64,000 bases of DNA, from NCBI GenBank assembly GCA_949987735.1, contig OX465297.1:93580815-93644814 (forward strand). Reading direction: 5' to 3'. Positions 54,393-64,000 of this stretch are shown here, piece after piece. Source of the stretch: Leucophora obtusa (taxonomy: Eukaryota > Arthropoda > Insecta > Diptera > Anthomyiidae). A model generated the notes under the pieces. The model saw nothing but the letters and a program-made list of their open reading frames with translations, was not told the DNA's origin and did not search any database. Every line of letters begins with the position of its first letter. Position 1 is the stretch's first letter. A program made the position numbers and the translations under genes.

Positions 54393-57300
54393 TTTTTGTA
54401 CGTCTGGTAGCATTTGCTAAGTAGCACTGGATAACCACTGGTTGCAAACCTTGGCATATCACTCTAAGCCAATTCTTTGCCAGTGGTTTTTTTTATAAAC
54501 CACCGAAATTTTTGTAAAACAAATACTGGTAAAACACTTTTTGCAAACGCTGGCAAAGCGTGCCAAATCAGTGTTCTGCCAGTCATTTATTTTTAACACC
54601 GTGGTTACCCAGTGGTATGCCAGTGCTTGATTTTTTGTACCACTGGCGATTTCTGACTGGGCAGTAACAATTCAATTTTAACATCTAATCTTAATGCTTC
54701 CAATTTTAACGTAGCTCATTTTAATGCACAAAGCATTATTCCCAGAAACAATCCTGCAAAGATGGATGAAATAAGATTTACTTTTAGGGATTCGCATTTA
54801 GATGTGATAGGTGTAAGCGAAATATGGCTCAAGGAAAGTGTGCCTGATAGGGCAATAGCATTGGATGGATACCAAGTATACCGTAACGATAGAGTCTACA
54901 GAACAGGTGGAGGCGTGTGTTTATTTATTAAGAATACCTATAAGTCGAAACTTATTCACGAAGAGCGTAATGAGGGATTAGTGGAGGGTATTTTTGTGGA
55001 AGTTGAAGTTAATAGTTCACTCAAGGTTCTTGTGGGAGTTTTATATTTACCCCATGGTAATCTTTCACTTTGTGAGGATACTGTGGGCGATCTATTTGCT
55101 ATTTATAGAGATATTGTGTTTATGGGGGATTTTAACGTGGATCTTTTCAAGCAAGGGAATGTTGCAAGAAATTTTTGGACAAACTTTGAGTTAACTTTAA
55201 TACATAACTATTTGCCTACGCATTATGATATATCTAGGAACACAACTCTTTTAGATTATTTCATTGTATCAGACACTGAGTCCGTTGATTGTAAGGGACA
55301 ATTTCAATTTCCAGCTCTTAATTCCCATCATTCTGTAATATACATATCGTTTGATATTTCTACTTATGATCAGAATGCGCCAGTTTTTTATAGGGATTAT
55401 AATAACGTGAATTTGCAAGAATGTATAGGTGAGTTAATGACTTTGGATTTCGGGCCGATTTATTTTACGGCAAATCCTGACGAACAGCTTTGTTATTTTA
55501 ATAATTTAATTTTTAATCTTTTCGACAAGTATATTCCCCTAAGGAGATATAAGAGGAATGAAGTGTCTAATTCGTTAGATCACCCGGAGATTAAGAAGGC
55601 CAAAGAGTTTAGGGACATAGCATATAGGGCCTATATGGAATCGCGAGTTAGCTCTAGGTGGTCTACTTTTTGTAGATATCGGAATAAGCTGAAGAGTGTT
55701 ATAAGAAAAATAAGAAGGAGGATGTGCTATAGAATTTTTAGCGAATGTCGTTCTGAGACCATATGGAATAAGTTAAGGGATACTGAAATCATTGGAAATG
55801 ATAGAACTCCTGTAAATATTGACCTTGATTCTTTGAATAAAAGTTTTATTCTTGAACCGGATTATGAAGTCAATGCCAGTTTTATTGATGAACTGGGTTC
55901 GCAGGGAACATTTTCATTTCATAGAATTAGCGAGGATGAGGTAATTGGAGCATTCAGCAAAATCAGGTCACGAGCTATAGGACATCACGGAATATCGATT
56001 CGTTTTTTACGTTTGATTTTTCCATTAATTTTGCATCATTTGACCCATTTATATAATACAATTTTGATGGTTTCTAAGTTTCCAGAAGATTGGAAATTAG
56101 CTAGAGTTATACCTTTGCCTAAAGTGAAGCATCCTTCTAATTTTTCGGATTTCAGACCGATTAGTATTTTACCAGTATTTGTTAAGATTCTGGAGATAAT
56201 TTTTCACAATTGTATATTGGGGCATTTTAATATGCAGGGAAGTATATCTTCATGTCAATCCGGATTCAGAGCTCATCACAGCACTTCCACGCTTGTAATG
56301 AATGTCGTATAGTCCATTAGTGAATATCTTGATAATGGACTTAGTGTTATAACAGTTTTTCTTGATTTTAAGAAAGCTTTCAATTCTATTTGTCATGCAA
56401 ATCTTTTGCTGAAATTGTATCATCAATTTGAATTCACAACTTCGGCTTGTAAGCTTATGTTTTCTTTTCTGCATAGTCGGAAGCAATTTGTGCAACTGGA
56501 TGGAAACATTTCACATACTATAGCTATAAATCGAGGGGTGCCCCAGGGCTCTATATTAGGCCCTTTACTTTTCACAGCTTATATTAATGATATAACAAAT
56601 GTACTTACTCTCTTTTTGTAAGGCCCATATATATGCAGACGATATACAGCTATTGGCATGCTTGGAAAGGGAGTTATCTATTATGGACTTTGTTAATTAT
56701 ATTAACTTGGATATTCGCAAAATTTTGCAATGGTCATTTGAAAATAAAATGGCTCTCAATCCATCGAAAACATTTGCGATGCGGTTCGGCAGCATTCACT
56801 TGAATATGTGTTCACTTGTAATGGGCAATGTCCCTATTGAATTTGTTTCACATTACAAGACCTTAGGAATATATTTGGATGATAAATTATCGTTTGACTT
56901 TCACATAAATATGCTTATCTCAAGAATCTGTTATTCCCTTAAACGCATAAATGGGGTTGGTTTTTACTTCCCACTAAAAACCAGAAAATTAATAGCGAAG
57001 GCAGTACTTATGCTGATTTTATTGTATGGATTGGAAATTTACACAGGTTGTAATGACACCAGATTTGAAAGGATAAGGAAATGTTTCAATCGCATAATAA
57101 GGTTTGTATATGATTTGCGGATAGGGTCTTATGTGACCGAGGGCGTTTTTTTTTCTTAGGTATGAGCTTTAATGATTATGTTAATATGCGTTTGTTGGTA
57201 TTCTTTTATAAAATTATAAAATTTGGCATGCCTGAGTATCTTGTAAGGCGTTTTAGGTTTGGGTCGTCTATTAGGACGTTTGGTTTGGTATGCCCAAGAA

Positions 57301-57428
57301 TTAGTACGCTATATATGCGCAACTTCTTTGTAGCTAGGGTATATAGACTATGGGATTCTGTAATTTCTTATAGTGATAGAAATTTTAGCATTGAACAATT
57401 TAAAAATATTGTTGCCAATTACATTTGA

Positions 57429-58991
57429 AAATTATGTCTTCATTATTTTTTATGATTCAATGGTGAAATTCTATGTTTTTGTATTTTAAAGATTGACTTG
57501 CTCTTATAAATCTGGCTATAGAATATAATATTGTTGTTTTTTTCTGTGATCGGTGTCTGACAAATTCGTGCTGCTAGGGTTTGGGTTCTTTATTTAAGGT
57601 TTAATTAAGCTAATATTTCTAAATGTTAAGTTTAAGTTATGAATTCTATATCTTACTCATAGACTACTATGTAATCGGTTGGCCACCAAGGGCTTTTTGA
57701 TTATGAATGAATAAAAAAAAAAAAAATAAAAAAAAAAAAATAAAAAAAATTTAAGGGATTTCGAAATTGTTGCCAAACAGGCAACAAAATTGGTGGCGCT
57801 CGTAGATTCTATGCCTTCACGAATGAAAGGAGTAATTAAAAATAATGGCTATTCTACTAAATAATAAAAATCTAATAGATATGCTGAATTTTTTAACATA
57901 TAAAATCGATTAAATTTAAAATACATAAAAGATGCATTTTTTTTTGCTCGCACAAAATGGGCACTAGTTTCATAAAAAAAGTTCTTAAAAACTAATTCAC
58001 ATAAATAAATGCAAATCAAACCACTTAAAATATGAAACTACACATCAAGGAATATAATAACAAAAGATAAGCGCAAATAAAAACCATTAGAAGAAATCAA
58101 AGCATACTTAGGTGATTTAGCGTAGTGTTGCATTTTTTATGCTCGCAAAATATAATCTCTTACCAAACAAAGGGAACATAACGCTGACATAAGCTAACTA
58201 GAATCTTAAGCTTTGACTTTCAATTTAAATCTCAACCTATCCTTTAATTCTTCAATTAATTTAAATTATTTCTTATATCGTATGTTAATCTCATTTGTGC
58301 TCATTTGCTTTCCTCTGTATAAATGAACATAAATGAGAAAACCCTGGCAATGAACTTTAAATTAATTCGTTTTGTTCAAATTATATTTCGTTCACCTAGA
58401 AACCTAGTGATGTATTTGAAAATTGTAAAATCTCAACACACATGTTGGAAGGCATCAATTTCAATAAGAGAAAATAAATTCAGAGCTTCGAAAGAATTAA
58501 TTCAATTTGAGCTTAATTCACACAAAATCGAATTCAGTTTTCGAAAATGAGCATATCTTGTTTCAACAAACCGTTCCTTTAGAATTAATGCATATGCTTC
58601 ATTCCCAAAGCTTAATATTAAATAGAATTCATTCCTTATCGAATTACAATCAATGTGAATCATTAATTTTTTCATTAATTCTAATCTTTTACAAAATGGC
58701 TTATCAAAATTGCCATTTCATTCAAATCGTAAAAGATTTAAATCTATACATTAGCAATATTATTGCGCAATTATTCCATTAAGGTCTTTAAACAATCAAT
58801 GTAAATCATTAATCACATGGCAAGTTATACACATGGCAAGTTATACACATGACAATAGCATAAAGAACTAAAACGAGAAGTTGTACAATAATATTGCAAG
58901 TGTATGCCCAGTAGACTGGTACAACAACAAAAAAAAAGTTGGAATTTTCACGATTCGCAATCCTAAAAATTTGCCACTTTGAAAAAAATGT
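57429..58991. other. LINE 3' UTR and tail, then gene-free DNA
   Basis: To about 57706 this is the LINE 3' UTR; an A-rich tail broken by T runs to about 57750. After that, AT-rich sequence without a convincing gene or TIR element; a CACATGGCAAGTTATA phrase is repeated at about 58815-58850. The 75- and 91-codon ORFs at 58323-58782 lack supporting features. Confidence 0.5.
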
Positions 58992-58999
58992 GGTCTGAT

Positions 59000-60182
59000 T
59001 AGGGTATTCAATCGATTAACCGAACAATTTTTCTCAAACATTCTTCGAATAATTTAAAATGTCCAAATTTCGAATAACGAATAATTCGAATAATCTCATA
59101 CGATTAATCGATTAATCGAAATTGATAGGAAATTACAAAAATGTTTAAAAAATATAATTTTTTTATTAAAGTAAATATGCTAAAATTTCAAAACTTTTTT
59201 GAAAAATTGTGATAAATAATTTGATGTAGGCTTGTACCTATCCGGATTTCATTCTGGCCTAAGAAAATAATTAATGGACGCACTTCTAGAGTTTCTAAAA
59301 ATATTTGTTAGCTTAAACTCAATGAGAATTTCATGTTTTCAAGAAGGAGCGTTAATAAACATCTTAAATCCCAAAGAAAAAACAAAAACAACATAAAATT
59401 AGCACAGTTTGCTTTGTCATCTTCCAAATTACTACTCTGTTGTTGTGACTTATCTAGAAAAGTAGTATCTATTTCCGCATAATAAATTTTTAATTATTTT
59501 TTACGACTTTTTAAACGTTGATATTAAACGAAAGCATTAATAATTATTGTAATTAATGATTATTAGAATTAATAATTTTAATTAATGCTCAATGTAATAA
59601 AGCTTGCTTAAGGCTAGTTTACACTATAAGATTTTCGGAAAAATTTTGCAACATTGCCTATATGTTTTGCATGTGTACTAAAGTGTAAACCAGCCTTTAG
59701 TTAGCACTCTGAATTAATAAAATAAAGGGATGGAGGTACGGAAACGTAGAGAGGAAATCAATTATCAACTGAATTCCTCTCTACATTCACGTTTTTTATG
59801 CATTCAATGCATACGAAAGAGATACAAATTAATGTACGAGGTCTTATATTATTCTTTAACTCATTGCGGTGTGGTTCTCCCCGATTTGGATAAAATTTTT
59901 ATATGTGAAAGAGGGGACAGAAAAAATAAAACTAATGACAATATCTGATCTCAATTATTACATTTTTATGAATTTCAGAAGAGTTACTGGGTTTATTTTT
60001 GTTTCTTTTTAAATAAAATTATTAAAAACACAACAAGTGTATGTATATTATTTTACAGAAATTTTTTTTCGATTAATCGATTAATTTTAAAGTTTTGTTC
60101 GATTAACCGGTTAAGAAAAATATCCGAATAATTATTTGCACGATCAATCGATTAAAATAAAAAGCAGATTAATTGAATCCTA
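59000..60182. mobile_element. hAT-type element, TSD GGTCTGAT
   Basis: Ends TAGGGTATTCAATCGATTAA and, inverted, TAGGATTCAATTAATCTG; exact 8-bp duplications at 58992-58999 and 60183-60190. Subterminal ATTAATCGATTAATCGA repeats on both sides. A small palindrome (AGGCTAGTTTACACT / AGTGTAAACCAGCCT) at about 59611-59697 is nested inside. No transposase; the 72-codon ORF at 59730 is unconvincing. Confidence 0.87.
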
Positions 60183-60190
60183 GGTCTGAT

Positions 60191-61687
60191 AAAAAAAATA
60201 ACAAAAAAGTTTTGTTTAGAGGAAGCACATCGCAATGGAAGTTTCGAGGTTGTACTTGTTGTATTATTTTTAATTAATTAAAAATAATGGAAAAAATTAG
60301 AAAAATTAAATATAATTATGATCGCGACATATCAAATCTAATATATTTTTAGGTGTACATTACGAATATGAACTCAAAATTGAAATCGGAGTCGCGGATT
60401 TCGCGAAATTTAAAAATTTCATACAAAAAATGTTCAATTTTGCTCAGGATGTTTTCTTATATTTACCACTATGAAAATTTATTTTTTGCATTAATATATA
60501 TCTGTGGAATGTCCTATTATGGGAGATAGGGTTTTTGGTAGCAATCAATGTTTTTCGATAACACCGTTTACAGGTAATTAGGAAAATCCCTCAAAAAACT
60601 TGAGTTTTTTTGAATTTTCAAATCGCGAATAATTTATAAACCACAATTTTTTTTAAATTTCGATTGCTGATTCATAATCTTCGTTAAAATAAAGATCAGA
60701 TTTGAGAAATTTGCACATATAAGGCAAAATCAAGTTGAATTTTTAATTACATCTTTTCGGAAAATTTAGAAATTTTTACTAAAATATGTATCTTTTTGTA
60801 TAATTAAAAAAAAACCGCGAATTACTTAAAAGTTAATTAATTTTTTTAAGTTTTAACTTCAAATTCTTATTCTTCACATTAAGACTAGATTTAAAAAAAA
60901 AATTGTTAAATAATAGCGTACAGGTTAAGAAATAATTAAATTTAAAGTCAACCCTACTTTTTGTAAAAATTACTCTAAGATAAACTACTAATTATTAAAA
61001 GACAACTATTTTTGCTACCTCTAAATAAAAGCGGATTTAGCTGAAACTTGGCACAGAGAGTTTTTAGACATTAAGGAATAGGGGCAACATTGTGGAGATC
61101 GCGAATTCCAACTTTCACGTTTTTTGGACAACTCTAATGCCAATTTGTCTACGAGCCTTTTCATTTTTCACTCGAGCTTTCTTTCCATCTCTGATTACAA
61201 CATGAATAATACATTCAAAACAATAACAACACAATCATTTTTTGTTGCTTATACATGCATTTTTCGTGTTTTAACATTGATTTTATGACTCGTGGAGAAG
61301 TCAAGTAAAATAAAAATATATTTTAAAATCGATAGTGACCAAATTTTAGAAAAATACATTCCCTTTTGACATTAAAAAAAATTATATTCCACAGTGTAGA
61401 AGTAGGGGCGTGTATCATCCGATGCAATTTAAATGTTGATGGTCCAAAGAATATTGAAGGAAATACAAATGTTGAAACTTACACACCTTTTGTAATTTTT
61501 CCTTTTTCGAAAAAAGGAAATCGAGGTTAAAATCGGGAGTTTTTAGAATTTATAGAAAATAAAAACGGCAATCTTTAGGTGGTTACAAGAGTTACAGGGT
61601 GTAAAATATAATTAAAATCAGAAATCCTAAGGTCAGATATTGGCCGATCTGTCGCGAAATGGCCGATTTATGTATATTTGTTTCATA
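60191..61687. other. Gene-free AT-rich DNA
   Basis: No ORF of note, no TIR pair and no recognisable repeat, apart from loosely recurring TTCGCGAAAT and CGCGAATT phrases near 60390-60840 and 61100. Confidence 0.4.
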
Positions 61688-62155
61688 CACACAAAAAATT
61701 AAAAACCTGTTTCAATTACGAAATTGATGATATCAATTACATTCACTCCTGTTCTGAGTTCCGAAACTTCTTAATTATAGTGGATTTGTAAAATCAAACG
61801 GAATTAATTATTTCGATAATTTTCTGTTTCGGAAAAATTTGAGAGTTTATGGACAAATACATTACACGAAATAAAACGAAAAAATAATTCGGATGTAAAT
61901 CACATAACAGCAAGAAATTCTGAATGTTTAACATTAGAATTTTTTATGTGGATATGGAACTTAGAAGAACGCCGATTAATTGATTTTGCACCTATCACAC
62001 AAATGATCTATCAATTACTAAAAATTGTGTACGAATAATTGAATCAATTAAAAGAATTCAATGATTTAACTGATTCAATTAAATATTTATTTAAAAACAA
62101 ATTTTATTTTAAACAAATCTTTAATTAGATGATTTAGCCTATATTTTTTTGTGTG
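61688..62155. mobile_element. 468-bp TA-flanked MITE (CACACAAAAAATTA ends)
   Basis: Ends CACACAAAAAATTA and, inverted, CACACAAAAAAATA with TA on both sides. The right half (TTTTGCACCTATCACACAAA...) is shared with 1850-1990. It is a longer member of the family at 1782 and 33443. Confidence 0.78.
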
Positions 62156-62420
62156 TAGTAAAAATAAATTTGATAACATTTTTTCTAAATCCATTAAAAT
62201 ACCCAGTGTAGAAACGGTAATGACATATCATTATTTTTTGGACTACCAGTAATGACACCCACTTACCTTATTCATTATTTTAAAACATATAATAATGAGT
62301 TACTGATAATGACTTATTTTTATTATTATTTCAAATAGAAAATAATTTTCTAGATTTTTTCGAAAATTTTTTGAAATCTATTTTTAGACTTAATATTTCT
62401 CAAACACTGGTAAGGATATA

Positions 62421-62696
62421 CCCAGTAGCAAAAAATACTAGTTCAGAACCAGTTATGTACTAGTTTATTTGAACTAGGCAACTAGTACGAGTTCTACCGC
62501 CTCTCCATACAAACAACTGTAGAATTTAACATGGAGATGTCATAGGAATGGGGACAATTGTCCCCAAACTCCCACTTTGGTACTAGTTGTAGAACTAGTT
62601 TGAAAATTACAATTTAAGGACGAAAAATAGGGAGCAAAACTGGTACTAATGTCACACTCGCGGAACCAGTTTCGAAGAGACCCTTGGGAAATAGTA

Positions 62697-62755
<59 letters not shown>

Positions 62756-63457
62756 ATCCTTTAATTCCCAGTGGAACATACGGAAATAGTACTGTACCAG
62801 TTGGTAAAGATCTAAATTATATACGTAGATAAAAAACAAACACTTTTTCTTTGATGAAACGTAGATTAGACCGATAGTTTCCTTACGGAGATAATTAAGT
62901 CCATTTACCAAACGAAATCTAAAATATTTTGTGTTTATGATTTCTAATCACAATAAAAAATTTGAGTGTTTATTCGCAACTTCAGACTATATTACTAACA
63001 ACAAATGTAAACAAAACTAGAATTTCAAACCTCCTATTTAAATTTAATCTTTCGAAATAGTCTCGCATTGTTTCAATGAAACTAATAGGTACACAAATGG
63101 TTAAAAATTGTTTTAAGAATAAAAACAGGGAGCTGTACTGGTACTTATAAGAAATTTACCAAACTAGTTCCGGAGTGACTCTTCGGTACCAGTACTGTAC
63201 CATTTGATTTGCACCTCAAGGCAATTTACAGTAAAAAAATTTGGGCGTTTATTTGCAAACTCTGATGTTCTATGAAATACAAACATAAACGAAATGAGAA
63301 TTTCAAATTTCGCATTTTAATTTCTTTTACAGTCCCTACATAGATCGTATTTAACTAGTACACAACTGGTTCAAAATGCTTATTTTGAGAACTAGTTTTG
63401 TAGTTTCTAGTCAAAAACTAGTACTTTTTAGAACTAGTTCGACCATTTGCTACTGGG
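62421..63457. mobile_element. CCCAGTAGCAAA TIR element nested in the previous one
   Basis: Ends CCCAGTAGCAAA and its exact reverse complement, flanked by TA at 62419-62420 and 63458-63459. GAACTAGTT/ACTAGTAC motifs recur along its length. It includes the AT dinucleotide run. No ORF. Confidence 0.8.
62701..62752. repeat. (AT)26 microsatellite
   Basis: Twenty-six uninterrupted AT units inside the nested TIR element; probably length-polymorphic. Confidence 0.95.
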
Positions 63458-63553
63458 TATGTAACCACATATTTTTTGATTTTTTGTATGTTGGCGAGTA
63501 AACTTACTTGTGTGCAGCAGGTCAATTATGTTTTTATCTATTAAATATTACAT

Positions 63554-63624
63554 GTCGATATAGCTCACATGGTAGAGCTATTGACTAGCAATCTGTAGAC
63601 CCAGGTTCGATTCCCGCACCAGCA
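63554..63624 (+). other. tRNA-like sequence, Ala-like anticodon
   Basis: TATAGCTCACATGGTAGAGC resembles a D arm/A box, the loop CTAGCAA would present AGC, and CAGGTTCGATTCC is a good B box/T loop. The anticodon stem pairs at four of five positions (counting one G-T), but the acceptor stem does not pair. It is a tRNA-derived module inside the element 62202-63885. A second tRNA-derived module of similar form lies at 54001-54071. Confidence 0.55.
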
Positions 63625-64000
63625 AATTTTACTTAAAAAAATACAATAAAAAATATTTTTTTTATATAATTTATTTTTTTGAAATCTATTTTTAGACTCA
63701 TTATTTTTGTCAGTACCGGTAAGCACATTGGTAACGATATATTTTTTGATTTTTCGTATGCTCATTATTTTTCGCGACATCGCCATATAAAGGTAATAAG
63801 AAATGTAATAACAAAAGTAACTAGTTACCATTACCAAGTATATAGTTACATAACCACATATCTGGAAATGATTTTCCACACTGGGTAATTTACACTTGAT
63901 CTTACTGATCTTACTTACTTGATCTTCATTATAATGTTTTTAGTTTAGTATAAAAATCTATTAGTAGGTTTTTATGATTTTTGTTGATTTTTTTGTTCAA

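Larger units (their letters stand above)
53763..54661. mobile_element. CCCAGTCAGAAA TIR element with tRNA-like modules
   Basis: Ends CCCAGTCAGAAA and the exact reverse complement, flanked by CA at 53761-53762 and 54662-54663. ACTGGTAAAA/GCCAGTG-type motifs recur throughout. Two tRNA-like sequences lie on the minus strand. Related fragments occur at 2446-3260. The 2-bp duplication resembles the TA-target elements, but the superfamily is unassigned. Confidence 0.78.
53690..57428 (+). pseudogene. LINE ORF2 (endonuclease/reverse transcriptase), broken
   Basis: Coding resumes near 53690, is interrupted by the TIR element 53763-54661, and continues in the same frame if that element and one CA copy are ignored. 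Endonuclease motifs follow: FNAQS, GVSEIWL, GDFNVDL, LNSHHS; the last is normally SDHS, so a catalytic Asp appears lost. Reverse transcriptase motifs: DFRPISILP, FLDFKKAFNSI, GVPQGSILGPLLF and YADDIQLL. A TAG stop at 56310-56312 and frameshifts near 56618 and 57152 break the frame. The C-terminal segment (FFYKIIKFGMPEYL...RLWDSV) is CR1/L2-like. Confidence 0.88.
50749..57750 (+). mobile_element. Degraded two-ORF LINE, CR1-like
   Basis: ORF1, then an endonuclease/reverse-transcriptase ORF2 in the same orientation, ending in an A-rich tail (about 57707-57750). The region between the ORFs is swollen by later insertions (hAT 52608-53092, TIR element 53763-54661, PIF-like fragment near 51900). The ORF2 C-terminus resembles the tail of CR1/L2-group proteins; no RNase H is seen. 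The 5' end is not defined. Confidence 0.8.
62202..63885. mobile_element. CCCAGTGTAGAAA TIR element with a tRNA-like module and nested copy
   Basis: Ends CCCAGTGTAGAAA and, inverted, CCCAGTGTGGAAA, with TA at 62200-62201 and 63886-63887. The left part (TAATGACACCCACTTACC...) matches 2500-2680. A related element (62421-63457) is inserted in it, and a tRNA-like sequence lies in its right part. The opposing ORFs at 63565-63888 are artefacts. Confidence 0.75.

Noticed and set aside
54994..55194. 66-codon plus ORF in the LINE
   Set aside because: Alternative frame within the clear endonuclease coding region.
63565..63888. Opposed 104- and 69-codon ORFs
   Set aside because: They overlap each other, the tRNA-like module and the right TIR of a MITE-type element.

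Overview
The window is AT-rich, repeat-dense nuclear DNA of an insect. A fly is likely, possibly a calyptrate; that is inference from the repeat types (BEL/Pao LTR element, hAT, Tc1/mariner-like, piggyBac and Helitron elements, a CR1-like LINE, intron-containing tRNA-Tyr genes), not from a species-diagnostic gene. No bacterial or plasmid features are present. Very little host coding sequence is visible: one clear internal exon on the minus strand (1182-1651, perfect GTGAGT donor), one probable last exon on the plus strand (47817-47980), and four tRNA-Tyr(GUA) genes with introns at 20754-25204.

Layout. 1-6.9 kb: host exon and intron-like DNA followed by TA-flanked MITEs and a hAT element with an 8-bp target duplication. 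7.0-14.0 kb: a 6.7-kb non-autonomous Helitron inserted between A and T inside an older TIR element. An unoccupied copy of the same target sits on the other strand at 22.8 kb. The Helitron holds a 3.5-kb array of a 19-bp minisatellite, flanked by ~145-bp repeats. 14.2-19.1 kb: nested MITEs, two of them very long palindromes. 19.4-25.2 kb: degenerate tandem repeats, the tRNA-Tyr cluster and several palindromic MITEs. 26.7-32.9 kb: a complete BEL/Pao retrotransposon with two LTRs that match throughout by eye, a 5-bp target duplication and one uninterrupted 1799-codon ORF that begins with a PHD finger. 33.3-42.6 kb: a Russian-doll stack of hAT, PIF-like and TA-target elements at least five levels deep. 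42.6-44.2 kb: relics of a Tc1-like and a piggyBac transposase. 44.2-50.6 kb: mostly empty, with the probable last exon and two hAT MITEs. 50.7-57.75 kb: a degraded two-ORF LINE interrupted by other elements. 57.8-64 kb: a hAT element and nested TA-target elements, one carrying a tRNA-like sequence.

By my reading the window has eleven hAT-type insertions with matching 8-bp flanking duplications (two of the pairs differ at one base), about sixteen elements flanked by TA (one by CA), three elements with probable TTA duplications, one Helitron, one LTR element and one LINE. Only the BEL element looks autonomous. The interest lies in the insertion history, which can be read directly because target duplications and empty paralogous sites are both visible, and in tRNA-like modules carried inside TIR elements.
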